From Streptomyces sp. ISL-98 (GTDB taxonomy: Bacteria; Actinomycetota; Actinomycetes; Streptomycetales; Streptomycetaceae), in assembly GCF_018614055.1 (NCBI RefSeq), contig NZ_JAGGPB010000070.1, positions 1 to 64,000 of the forward strand: a stretch of DNA of 64,000 nt. The letters are read 5' to 3'. Made by a program: the position numbers and the translations under genes. Below are positions 56,763-64,000 of the stretch, piece after piece (positions within the stretch are counted from its first letter, which is position 1; each line of letters starts with the position of its first letter). The notes beneath the pieces are model-generated. The model was not told the origin of the DNA and searched no databases. It worked only from the letters and a program-made list of their open reading frames with translations.

Positions 56763-57296
56763 ATGGCGCTGTGGAAGATCAAGTACGACGACTGGCAAAT
56801 GGAATGCTGCGGCGAACCGTTCTCGGTCGGCGACGAGGTGCGGTGGCAACTGGCGCTGAGGACACCGGAGGAGGGGGCCGACGCCGCGACGTGGGGGGAC
56901 AGCTTCAGCGAGTTGGAACCGGCGGGGAGCGGCCTCGTGCGGGGCCCCGGCGCAACCGCCCTGTGGACATCCGGCGAGCGCATCCTCGCCCGCCCGGTCG
57001 GCCTGCTCGCGGTGGAGGCGCACGGGCCGGGCCCGCACGACGTACCTGAGACCGTCGGCACGGTCCGCTCGATCCAGGTCGTCACCGAGGGGTACGCCGC
57101 GACGCACGCCGGGTCGCGTACGTACGCCCCGGTGGCGGGCGAGCGGTGGCTGCGGGCGGTCGACACGTGCCCCAAGTGGTTCGCGAACGAGCCCGGCCAG
57201 GCCCGCCGGGGACGCGGATACCGGCGCCACGAGACCGGGGTGCTCGTCACCCTGGAGACGCCCGTCGGCCGACGCGACGTGAGTCCCGGACAATAG
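56763..57296 (+). CDS. conserved protein (DUF6578-like)
   Basis: A 177-residue cytoplasmic protein with a conserved N-terminus (KIKYDDWQMECCGEPFSVGD). The rest is mostly beta (VRSIQVVTEGYAATHAGSRT). I recall this N-terminus from a streptomycete domain of unknown function, DUF6578. The start is at ATG 56763; no clear ribosome site. It ends four bases before the AfsR-like regulator and may be co-transcribed with it. Confidence 0.75.
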   Translation: MALWKIKYDDWQMECCGEPFSVGDEVRWQLALRTPEEGADAATWGDSFSELEPAGSGLVRGPGATALWTSGERILARPVGLLAVEAHGPGPHDVPETVGTVRSIQVVTEGYAATHAGSRTYAPVAGERWLRAVDTCPKWFANEPGQARRGRGYRRHETGVLVTLETPVGRRDVSPGQ

Positions 57297-57300
57297 GGCC

Positions 57301-60300
57301 GTGCGCTACCGCATCCTCGGCCCCACCCAGGCACTCCGCGACGACGGCACGCCCGTCGCCGTCGGCGGAGCGCGGCTGCGCGCCCTGCTGACGGCGCTGG
57401 CGCTGCGGCCGGGGCGTACGGTGCCGGCCGGCGCCCTCACCGACGCGGTGTGGGCAGCCGACCCGCCCGCCGACGCGACCGGCGCACTCCAGGCCCTGGT
57501 CGGCAGGCTCCGCCGGGCCCTCGGCCATGCGGCGATCACCTCCGTGGACGGCGGCTACCGGCTGTGCGCCCGCCCCGAGGACGTAGACCTGTACTGCTTC
57601 GAGCGCCTCGCGGGGGAGGGCGAGCGCGCCCTGGACGCCGGGGACCCGGCCGAGGCGGCGGCCCTGCTCGACGAGGCGCTGAGCCTGTGGCAGGGCCAGG
57701 CCCTGGCCGACCTCCCCGACCGTACGGGCGAAGCCACCCGCTGGGAGACCCGCCGCCTGGCCGCCCGCCGCACCCGCCTGGCGTCGGCGCTGGCGCTGGG
57801 CCGCGCGGAAGAAGCGCTGCCGGAACTGGCCGCGCTCTGCGACGACCACCCGATCGACGAGCAGCTCCAGGCGCTGCGCCTGCGCGCCCTGCGCGACGCG
57901 GGCCGCACGGCACAGGCACTGGCGGCCTACGAGGACCTGCGCCAGGACTTGGCAACGCGCCTGGGCACGGATCCGTCGCCCCAACTCCGCGCTCTGCACG
58001 CGGAATTGCTGTCCCCGACTCCGCCCCCCGTGCTGGAGGCCGCGGTAACTTCAGCCCGCCCGGGGGCCGGGGGGCTTGGCCCCCCACGCGGCGGCAGCCG
58101 CACAATGTCGCAGCCGGGAAGGGGCGGGGGAGGGGAAGGAAGCGCCGCCCCCGATGCCGCGCAGGCTCACGGTGCCCAGCAGCGCACTCCGCCCCCCACG
58201 GACCCACGCACCGTGCCCCAACCCCAGACCTCCCACGGCAACTTGCGCGCCCGTCTGACCTCCTTCGTCGGGCGCGAGGCCGACATCGACGTCATCCGGG
58301 GCGACCTCGCCGGTGCCCGGCTCGTCACGCTGCTCGGGCCCGGTGGCGCCGGTAAGACACGGCTGTCGCAGGAAGCCGCCGAGGCGGCCGACGGGGCCTG
58401 GCGGGACGGCGTATGGCTGGCAGAGCTCGCGCCCGTCGACGACCCCGCCACCGTGCCCGAGGCCGTACTCGTCGCGCTCGGGGCGCGCGAGACCGTGCTG
58501 CGCGGGGCCGGCGCCGAGGAGCTGCGGGCCGTCGACCGGCACGGGGACGATCCGCTCGTACGCCTCGTCGAGCACTGCCACCGCCGCCAGATGCTGCTCC
58601 TGCTGGACAACTGCGAGCACGTGATCGACGCCGCCGCCCACCTCGCCGAGGAGCTGCTCGCCCGCTGCCCGGGCGTGACCGTACTGGCCACCAGCCGGGA
58701 ACCGCTGGGTGTGCCCGGCGAGGTCGTACGGCCCGTGGAACCCCTGCCCGACCCCATGGCGCTGCGCCTGCTCGCCGAACGCGGTGCCGCCGCGAAGCCC
58801 GGGTTCCGTACGGACGACGATCCGGCCGCGGCGGCCGAGATCTGCCGGCGCCTCGACGGACTCCCCCTCGCCATCGAACTCGCCGCCGCCCGGCTCCGGA
58901 TGCTCACCCCGCGCCAGATCGCCGACCGCCTGGACGACCGGTTCCGGCTCCTCACCGGCGGCAGCCGCACCGTGCTGCCGCGCCAGCAGACCCTGCGCGC
59001 GGTCGTCGACTGGTCCTGGGACCTGCTGGACGAGCCGGAAAGGGCGGCTCTGCGCGCCCTGTCCGTCTTCGCGGGCGGCTGCGACCTGCCCGCCGCCGAG
59101 GCGGTCTGCGGGCCCGACGCGCTCGACGTACTCGGCTCGCTGGTCGACAAGTCCCTTGTGGTGGCCTCCCCTTCGGGCGAGGGCGAGGGCGAGGGCGAGG
59201 GCGAGGGCGAGGGCGAGGGCGAGGGCGAGGGCGAGGGCGAGGGCGACGGTGAAGGCGAAGGCGAAGGCGGCGAGAGCGAAGGCGCGGGCCGCAGCAGCGG
59301 CGGCATGCGCTACCGCCTCCTCGAAACCGTCGCCGAGTACGCCGCCGAACGCCTCGACGAGTCGGGCGAACGAGACGCCACCGAGCACCGCCACCTTGTC
59401 CACTTCCGCGAACTGGCCCGCCACGCCGACCCCCTGCTGCGCGGCCGCCAACAGCTCGCCGGCATCAGCCGCCTCCAGCTCGAGTACGAAAACCTCCGCA
59501 CCGCACTGCGCCGAGCCATCGCGGCCCGCGACGAGCACGAGGCGCTGTGCCTCGTGCACTCACTCGCCTGGTACTGGCAGATCCGCGATCTCCGCAGCGA
59601 GGCCCGCCACTGGTCCCTGGCCGCCGCCGAACTCGGCCCCGACCCCTTCGCACCGCCGGCCGCCCCCGCCCCCGCCCTGTACGAGCGGTGTACGGACACA
59701 CCGCCGCCCATGGCACCGGAACAGCTGCTGGAGGCGCGGCGCGGAGCGTGGATGATCCATCTGGCGAGCATGAACCACGACCTCGACGAGTGGACCTCCG
59801 GCGACGCCATGGAGTGGCTGCGCCGCGTCGTCGACGTCTACCGGCCGGGTCTGCCGCAGACCTGCCGCACACCCGGGACGCTCTGGTTCTACGCGATCAT
59901 GCTCACCGGCAGCCCGGGGCAGCTGAAGGAGGTCATCGACCGGACGGTCGACACCTGCCGGGAGCTCGGTTACGTATGGGAGCTCGCCGCCGCGCTCCAG
60001 ATGCGGGCCAACATCCTCGCCAACCGCAGCGACTGGGCCGGTGACGCCGGCCGCGACGCCGACGAGAGCCTGGAGATCTTCACCCGGCTCGGAGACGCGT
60101 GGGGCGCGGCCGAGGCCCTGTCGGCGCGTGGCGAGGCCCGCGAGCGCACAGGCAGGTTCGCCCTCGCCGCCGAGGACTTCCGCGCCGCGATCGGCCACGC
60201 GCGGCAGCTCGGAGCCAAGGAGCAGGTCGCGCTGCTGCGGGTGCGGCTCGCGGGCGTCATGGTGGAGACGGGCGACGGCGAGGAGGCCGAGGCGATGCTG

Positions 60301-60858
60301 CGCGCTGTCCTCGCCGAGGTCGAGCACAGCGGCCACGAGTGCGAGCCCGCAGCCCGCATATACCTGGCGACGTGGCTCGCCCGCAGCGGTCGCAGGGACG
60401 AGGGCCGCGAACAACTGGAGCGCGTGCGGAGGGACTTCAAGAAGTCGACCCTGGCGATCTTCGAAGGCTTCGTGCTCGGCCTCCTCTCCTGGCTGGACAA
60501 TCTGGACGGCCGGTACGCCGCCGCGCTCGACCAGGCACGTCAGGCGCTGGAACGGTCCTGCGTGCCGCTGTCGCGGATGGTCGCCCCGCACATGCCCGCG
60601 ATCCAGCTGATGATCGCGGCCCGTGCCCTGGCCGGACTCGGCGGCCCGGGCATGGCCCGCGACGCCGCACGCCTGCTCCACGCGCACGACGCCCTGCTCC
60701 CGCCGGGCCACTTCGTGACGACGCAGGAGCGCGAGACGAGGGCGGACGCCGAGGCGGCTGCCCGCGCCGCGCTCGGCGACACCGCGTACGAGGCGGCGTA
60801 CGCCGAAGGCAGCGGCCTCACTCTGGACGAGGCCGCCGCCCTGGCCGCCGGACGCTGA
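57301..60858 (+). CDS. AfsR/SARP-type regulator (BTAD, NB-ARC, TPR)
   Basis: A 1185-residue multidomain activator. Order: winged helix of the OmpR kind (1-95, YRILGPTQALRDDG to DGGYRL); BTAD (about 98-240); a linker (about 245-320); NB-ARC ATPase (about 325-600) with P-loop LLGPGGAGKTRL and LLLLDNCEHV; a winged helix; then TPR-like helices (about 700-1180). Large SARPs switch on secondary-metabolite or nutrient-response genes. Two oddities: repeat copy F lies in frame in the BTAD/NB-ARC linker (residues ~250-282), and about a dozen GE dipeptides (residues ~627-655) lie between winged helix and TPR region. Starts with GTG. Confidence 0.92.
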   Translation: MRYRILGPTQALRDDGTPVAVGGARLRALLTALALRPGRTVPAGALTDAVWAADPPADATGALQALVGRLRRALGHAAITSVDGGYRLCARPEDVDLYCFERLAGEGERALDAGDPAEAAALLDEALSLWQGQALADLPDRTGEATRWETRRLAARRTRLASALALGRAEEALPELAALCDDHPIDEQLQALRLRALRDAGRTAQALAAYEDLRQDLATRLGTDPSPQLRALHAELLSPTPPPVLEAAVTSARPGAGGLGPPRGGSRTMSQPGRGGGGEGSAAPDAAQAHGAQQRTPPPTDPRTVPQPQTSHGNLRARLTSFVGREADIDVIRGDLAGARLVTLLGPGGAGKTRLSQEAAEAADGAWRDGVWLAELAPVDDPATVPEAVLVALGARETVLRGAGAEELRAVDRHGDDPLVRLVEHCHRRQMLLLLDNCEHVIDAAAHLAEELLARCPGVTVLATSREPLGVPGEVVRPVEPLPDPMALRLLAERGAAAKPGFRTDDDPAAAAEICRRLDGLPLAIELAAARLRMLTPRQIADRLDDRFRLLTGGSRTVLPRQQTLRAVVDWSWDLLDEPERAALRALSVFAGGCDLPAAEAVCGPDALDVLGSLVDKSLVVASPSGEGEGEGEGEGEGEGEGEGEGEGDGEGEGEGGESEGAGRSSGGMRYRLLETVAEYAAERLDESGERDATEHRHLVHFRELARHADPLLRGRQQLAGISRLQLEYENLRTALRRAIAARDEHEALCLVHSLAWYWQIRDLRSEARHWSLAAAELGPDPFAPPAAPAPALYERCTDTPPPMAPEQLLEARRGAWMIHLASMNHDLDEWTSGDAMEWLRRVVDVYRPGLPQTCRTPGTLWFYAIMLTGSPGQLKEVIDRTVDTCRELGYVWELAAALQMRANILANRSDWAGDAGRDADESLEIFTRLGDAWGAAEALSARGEARERTGRFALAAEDFRAAIGHARQLGAKEQVALLRVRLAGVMVETGDGEEAEAMLRAVLAEVEHSGHECEPAARIYLATWLARSGRRDEGREQLERVRRDFKKSTLAIFEGFVLGLLSWLDNLDGRYAAALDQARQALERSCVPLSRMVAPHMPAIQLMIAARALAGLGGPGMARDAARLLHAHDALLPPGHFVTTQERETRADAEAAARAALGDTAYEAAYAEGSGLTLDEAAALAAGR
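58051..58145. repeat. dispersed GC-rich repeat, copy F, inside a coding sequence
   Basis: CTTGGCCCCCCACGCGGCGG, CAGCCGCACAATGTCGCAGC, CGGGAAGGGGCGGGGGAGGG: the right-half signature of copies B and E. It is read through in frame as Gly/Pro/Arg/Ser-rich linker of the AfsR-like protein. Confidence 0.75.
59180..59274 (+). repeat. GGCGAG hexanucleotide tandem repeat
   Basis: About eleven perfect GGCGAG/GAGGGC units followed by diverged GGCGAC, GGTGAA and GGCGAA units, coding for (Gly-Glu)n in the AfsR-like regulator. The six-base unit keeps the frame whatever the copy number. Confidence 0.9.
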
Positions 60859-60879
60859 CGCGACCGGCGGGACCGTACG

Positions 60880-61725
60880 TCAGGTCTTCTTGCGGAACTT
60901 GGACACCGCGAGCGGAGCCGTCACCACCGTGATGGCCACCGTCCACGCCAGCACCATCCACACGTCGCGGGCGACGGGACCGCCGATGAACAGCCCGCGG
61001 GCCGCGTCCGCCAGGCTCGACAGCGGGTTGTAGTCGGTGAAGGTCTGCAACCAGCCCGGCATCGTCGAGGGCGGCGTGAAGATCGACGACCCGAACTGCA
61101 GGGGCATCAGCACCATGAACGCCATGCCCTGCACAGCCTGCGCCGTCTTCACGGTCAGCCCGATCAGGATGAAGATCCACATCAGCGAGGCGCCGAAGAG
61201 GAGCGAAAGCGCGATCGCGCCCAGGATGTGCAGCGGCGAAGTCTCGACCGACATACCCAGGACGAAGCCCACGCTCAGCAGGATCACGAAGGCGACCATC
61301 ATGCGGCCGATCTCGACGACGATCTTCGCTATGAGGACCGAGGACCGGGCGATCGGCATCGTCCGGAACCGGTCCATGACCCCCTTCTGGAAGTCCTCGT
61401 TGACGCCGGTGCCGACCGCCATCGAGACGTTCATGCCCATCATCGCCATCAGGCCGGGGACCAGATAGCTGACGTACTCGGACTGTTTGCCCGGGCCCGC
61501 GACCGCGCCGCCGAAGACGAAGGTGAAGAGCAGGGTGAAGACGATCGGCATCAGCAGGACGTCGAACATCGACTCCGGGTCCTGCTTGATCTGCATGGCG
61601 TTGCGGCGGGCGAGAGCCACGATGTGCCGTGCGTTGGCCCGCAGACCGATCCGGCCCTCACCGCCGCCGCGCGCCTTCGCGGGCGACTCGGGCGCCGTTG
61701 TCGGTGTCACTGTCGCCGCGCTCAT
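60880..61725 (-). CDS. ABC-2 type exporter permease (DrrB-like)
   Basis: A 281-residue permease with six hydrophobic segments: FDVLLMPIVFTLLFTFVFGG, VSYLVPGLMAMMGMNVSMAV, VVEIGRMMVAFVILLSVGFV, LGAIALSLLFGASLMWIFIL and others. The MDRFRTMPIARSSVLIAK loop is typical of DrrB/ABC-2 proteins. A polar ~35-residue N-terminus precedes. Its ATG overlaps the ATPase stop (ATGA). With that ATPase it forms an exporter for a drug, lipid or natural product; the substrate is unknown. It is convergent with the AfsR-like gene. Confidence 0.92.
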   Translation of the reverse strand: MSAATVTPTTAPESPAKARGGGEGRIGLRANARHIVALARRNAMQIKQDPESMFDVLLMPIVFTLLFTFVFGGAVAGPGKQSEYVSYLVPGLMAMMGMNVSMAVGTGVNEDFQKGVMDRFRTMPIARSSVLIAKIVVEIGRMMVAFVILLSVGFVLGMSVETSPLHILGAIALSLLFGASLMWIFILIGLTVKTAQAVQGMAFMVLMPLQFGSSIFTPPSTMPGWLQTFTDYNPLSSLADAARGLFIGGPVARDVWMVLAWTVAITVVTAPLAVSKFRKKT

Positions 61726-62750
61726 GCCGCGACCCCCTCGTGCTGCTTGATGTCTTCGACGTTCTCGGTGAGCGCGTCGCTCGTCTTCTCGCCCGTAATG
61801 GCCAGGAACACCTCGTCCAGGCTGGGCAGATGGGTCCCGATCTCCGCGATGCCGAAGCCCCGCGCACCCAGCAGGCCGACCACCGCGGTCAGTTGCTCGT
61901 CGCTGAGGATCGGTACGTAGAGCATCCCCTCGTCGGCCTTCGACCCTGCGATCCCGTCGAGCCCCGCCTCGCTCAACGCCCTTGCCATCTCGGTCAGTTG
62001 CGCCGGGTCGGACGGGCGGACCTCCAGGGTGCGGCCGCCGACCTTTGCCTTCAGCTCGTCGACCTTGCCGCCCGCTATGACCCGGCCCCGGTCGATGACC
62101 GTCAGCTCGCTCGCGAGCTGCTCGGCCTCCTCCATGTACTGCGTGGTGAGCAGGACGGTGACCCCCTCGCCCACCATCCGCTTCACCTCGTCCCACACCT
62201 CGTTGCGGGTACGCGGGTCGAGTCCGGTCGTCGGCTCGTCCAGGTAGAGCACGGAGGGCTGCCCGATCATGGAAGCCGCCAGGTCGAGGCGCCGCCGCAT
62301 ACCGCCGGAGTACTGCATGACCGGCTTCTTCGCGGCCTCGGTCAGCGAGAACCGCTCCAGCAGCTCGTCCGCGCGCCTGCGCGAGTCCTTGCGGGACAGA
62401 TCGAGCAGCCGCCCGATCATGTAGAGGTTCTCCCAGCCGACGAGCTTCTCGTCGACCGATGCGTACTGCCCGGTCAGGCCTATGGTGCGGCGAAGCTGCC
62501 GGGGCTGCTTCACCACGTCGTAACCGGCCACGACGGCCGTGCCGGCGTCCGGCTGGATCAGGGTGGACAGGCAGCGCACGAGGGTGGTCTTTCCGGCCCC
62601 GTTGGGCCCGAGGACACCGAGCACGGTGCCTTCCTGTACGACCAGGTCCACGCCGTCCAGTGCCTTGGTCTCGCCGTAGTGCTTGACCAGTCCCCTTACC
62701 TCGACGGCGTTGGCCGCGCCGCCTGTGGGGTTCTTGTCGATTCGCGTCAT
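61722..62750 (-). CDS. ABC exporter ATP-binding protein (DrrA-like)
   Basis: A 342-residue ATPase of the daunorubicin-resistance group. Walker A VLGPNGAGKTTLVRCL, QYASVDEKLVGWENLYMIG, signature YSGGMRRRLDLAASMIG, Walker B VLYLDEPTTGLDP, and a C-terminal ~100-residue DUF4162-like regulatory part (LEVRPSDPAQLTEMARAL). First gene of a two-gene exporter operon; the permease start overlaps its stop. ATG 62750 has no clear ribosome site. It starts upstream of panB's terminator, transcribed in the same direction as panB but separately. Confidence 0.93.
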   Translation of the reverse strand: MTRIDKNPTGGAANAVEVRGLVKHYGETKALDGVDLVVQEGTVLGVLGPNGAGKTTLVRCLSTLIQPDAGTAVVAGYDVVKQPRQLRRTIGLTGQYASVDEKLVGWENLYMIGRLLDLSRKDSRRRADELLERFSLTEAAKKPVMQYSGGMRRRLDLAASMIGQPSVLYLDEPTTGLDPRTRNEVWDEVKRMVGEGVTVLLTTQYMEEAEQLASELTVIDRGRVIAGGKVDELKAKVGGRTLEVRPSDPAQLTEMARALSEAGLDGIAGSKADEGMLYVPILSDEQLTAVVGLLGARGFGIAEIGTHLPSLDEVFLAITGEKTSDALTENVEDIKQHEGVAA

Positions 62751-62797
62751 GCCGACTATGAGAACAGCCGCCACTGACAACGCACCGACAGAACGCC

Positions 62798-62832
62798 GAC
62801 AGCCCGCCGATGGGGGAAGTCGGCGGGCTGTC
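62798..62832 (-). terminator. terminator of panB
   Basis: GACAGCCCGCCGA and TCGGCGGGCTGTC form a perfect 13-bp stem with a 9-base loop, 18 bases after the panB stop. Confidence 0.8.
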
Positions 62833-62849
62833 TCTGGTGCGGGCAGTGG

Positions 62850-63713
62850 CTAGTGGAAGGTGTGCTCCTCCTGCGGGAACGCCCCGCCGACCACCTCGTC
62901 GGCGAACGCCTTCGCCGCGTCCCCGAGGGTCTGCCGGAGGTTCGCGTACTGCTTGGTGAAGCGCGGCACCTTGCCGCCCGTGAGACCGACCATGTCGGTG
63001 TACACGAGCACCTGGGCGTCCGTGTCGGGACCGGCGCCGATGCCGATCGTCGGGATGTGCAGCGACCGCGTGACCTCGGCGGCCAGCTCGGCCGGTACGA
63101 GCTCCAGCACGACCGCGAACGCGCCCGCGTCCTGCGCGGCCTTCGCGTCACGGAGCAGCTTGTGGGCGGTCTCGTCGTCGCGGCCCTGCACCCGGTAACC
63201 CATGGTGTTCACGGACTGCGGGGTCAGGCCCAGGTGCGACATGACCGGGATCCCGGACTGCACGATCAGCTCGGTCTGGGCCAGTGAGCGGTCGCCGCCC
63301 TCCAGCTTGACCGCGCCGACCCCGGCCTCCTTGACCAGCCGGATAGCACTGCGCAGGCCCTGGACGGGGCCCTCCTGGTAGGAGCCGAAGGGGAGGTCGC
63401 CGACAACGAGGGCGCGGCTCGTGCCCCGTACGACAGCGGCGGACAGCATGGTCATTTCGTCGAGAGTGACCGGCACAGTGGTGTCGTAACCGAGGTGGCA
63501 GTTGCCCATGGAGTCGCCGACGAGCATGACCGGGATACCGGCCTCGTCGAAGACCGAGGCGGTCATGGCGTCGTACGCGGTGAGCATGGGCCACTTCTCG
63601 CCGCGCTCCTTGGCGGCGGCGATGTCATGGACCGTGATGCGGCGAGTGCCCTTGCCGCCGTACAGCGCCTTGCTGCTGTCGGCGGGTGTCTTGTGGGCAG
63701 CCTGAAGCGTCAT
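62850..63713 (-). CDS. panB: ketopantoate hydroxymethyltransferase
   Basis: A 287-residue (beta/alpha)8 enzyme that adds a hydroxymethyl group from methylene-tetrahydrofolate to 2-oxoisovalerate, the first step to pantothenate and coenzyme A. Signature parts: WPMLTAYDAMTASVFDEAGI, MLVGDSMGNCHLGYDTT (metal Asp), VVGDLPFGSYQ, VKLEGGD, HLGLTPQSVN and IPTIGIGAGPDTDAQVLV. Catalytic Glu in AFAVVLELVPAELA. The start at 63713 follows AAGGAG at a slightly long distance (10 bases). It is monocistronic with its own terminator. Confidence 0.95.
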   Translation of the reverse strand: MTLQAAHKTPADSSKALYGGKGTRRITVHDIAAAKERGEKWPMLTAYDAMTASVFDEAGIPVMLVGDSMGNCHLGYDTTVPVTLDEMTMLSAAVVRGTSRALVVGDLPFGSYQEGPVQGLRSAIRLVKEAGVGAVKLEGGDRSLAQTELIVQSGIPVMSHLGLTPQSVNTMGYRVQGRDDETAHKLLRDAKAAQDAGAFAVVLELVPAELAAEVTRSLHIPTIGIGAGPDTDAQVLVYTDMVGLTGGKVPRFTKQYANLRQTLGDAAKAFADEVVGGAFPQEEHTFH

Positions 63714-63970
63714 GGCTAACGGCTCCTTCGAAATCTCGAGGCGCCCTGACGGCGTCCCCGGACCACAACCATGGTGACACCCCACCGGGGCTTACGGGAA
63801 GTGGGGGCGGTGCGGCTGCTGAGGGCTGTCCGCGCCGCTGGCTGGTTTGTGCGCGTTTCGTCACAGCGGGCCCTCCGCGCACAGGAACCGGAACCCGCAC
63901 CCCCGCCCCGTCGTCCTCGTGTCAAGACGGCCGCCGTGTTGGGCGGCAGAGAAAGGCACCGGCAATCCCC

Positions 63971-63976
63971 TAGGGT
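63971..63976 (+). promoter_or_regulatory. -10 box of a leaderless transcript at the right edge
   Basis: TAGGGT, seven bases before GTG 63984, the same layout as before npdG (TAGGGT-N7-ATG). Confidence 0.5.
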
Positions 63977-63983
63977 CACAGGC

Positions 63984-64000
63984 GTGGCCGGTGTGCAGGG
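63984..64000 (+). CDS. start of an unidentified gene, cut by the window end
   Basis: GTG followed by GCC GGT GTG CAG, open to the window edge, preceded by TAGGGT at seven bases and no ribosome site. Five codons only, so no identification. Divergent from panB across 270 bases that hold no other gene. Confidence 0.4.

Overview
The window looks like a chromosomal segment of a Streptomyces or a very close relative. It is extremely GC-rich with strong G/C bias at third codon positions. It uses GTG, TTG and one apparent CTG start, carries many -10 boxes placed 6-7 bases before a start codon (leaderless mRNAs), and holds streptomycete hallmarks: an AfsR-type SARP regulator, an XRE/DUF397/ATPase trio, F420 enzymes, DtxR-type iron boxes and a class E (LAXTG) sortase substrate. 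I support 63 protein-coding genes plus one partial gene at the right edge, one RNA gene (rnpB), and a transposase scar. I see no tRNA, rRNA or CRISPR array.

Layout. 1-6.8 kb: a small secreted protein, an ISL3-type transposase remnant, an F420-dependent LLM oxidoreductase, a Pro/Gln-rich membrane protein, a cell-wall amidase, a methyltransferase, then the regulatory trio (ATP-binding protein, XRE-DUF5753, DUF397) and a small secreted protein. 6.8-17.3 kb: an acyl-CoA catabolic island (fused acyl-CoA dehydrogenase, lipid-transfer-protein thiolase, MaoC hydratase, Zn-alcohol dehydrogenase, SDR), interrupted by an MFS exporter, an ECF sigma factor with its membrane partner, and an orphan LuxR response regulator. 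Both arms carry operators that match the mycobacterial KstR motif, which points to sterol or steroid side-chain beta-oxidation. 17.3-27.4 kb: an iron-boxed siderophore-binding lipoprotein, the nif3 / zinc-ribbon / RNase H-phosphatase trio, eda, yaaA, an RNB ribonuclease and rnpB. 27.4-39.3 kb: mixed metabolic genes (PhzF, SDR, PhoD, Gfo/Idh/MocA, Bcr/CflA pump, Rsm22 methyltransferase, DDAH-type amidinotransferase with a divergent TetR, a Prim-Pol protein).

39.3-51.4 kb is an iron/heme acquisition region: efeO-efeB-efeU plus a lipoprotein, hmuT-hmuU-hmuV, two HtaA heme-binding surface proteins (one with a LAATG sortase signal) and a heme oxygenase. Iron boxes precede efeO, the hmuT/htaA divergent promoter and the heme oxygenase. 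Together these give a route from heme capture at the wall, through import, to ring opening and iron release. 51.5-64 kb: map, two exporters, npdG (F420:NADP), a site-2-protease-like metalloprotease, an AfsR-like regulator, a DrrAB-type ABC exporter and panB.

The most unusual structural signal is a dispersed GC-rich repeat of about 90-240 bp, seen in six places. It lies mainly downstream of genes or between convergent genes, but one copy sits inside the hmuTUV operon between U and V. Another is inserted in frame in the linker of the AfsR-like regulator, which also carries a long Gly-Glu hexanucleotide repeat.
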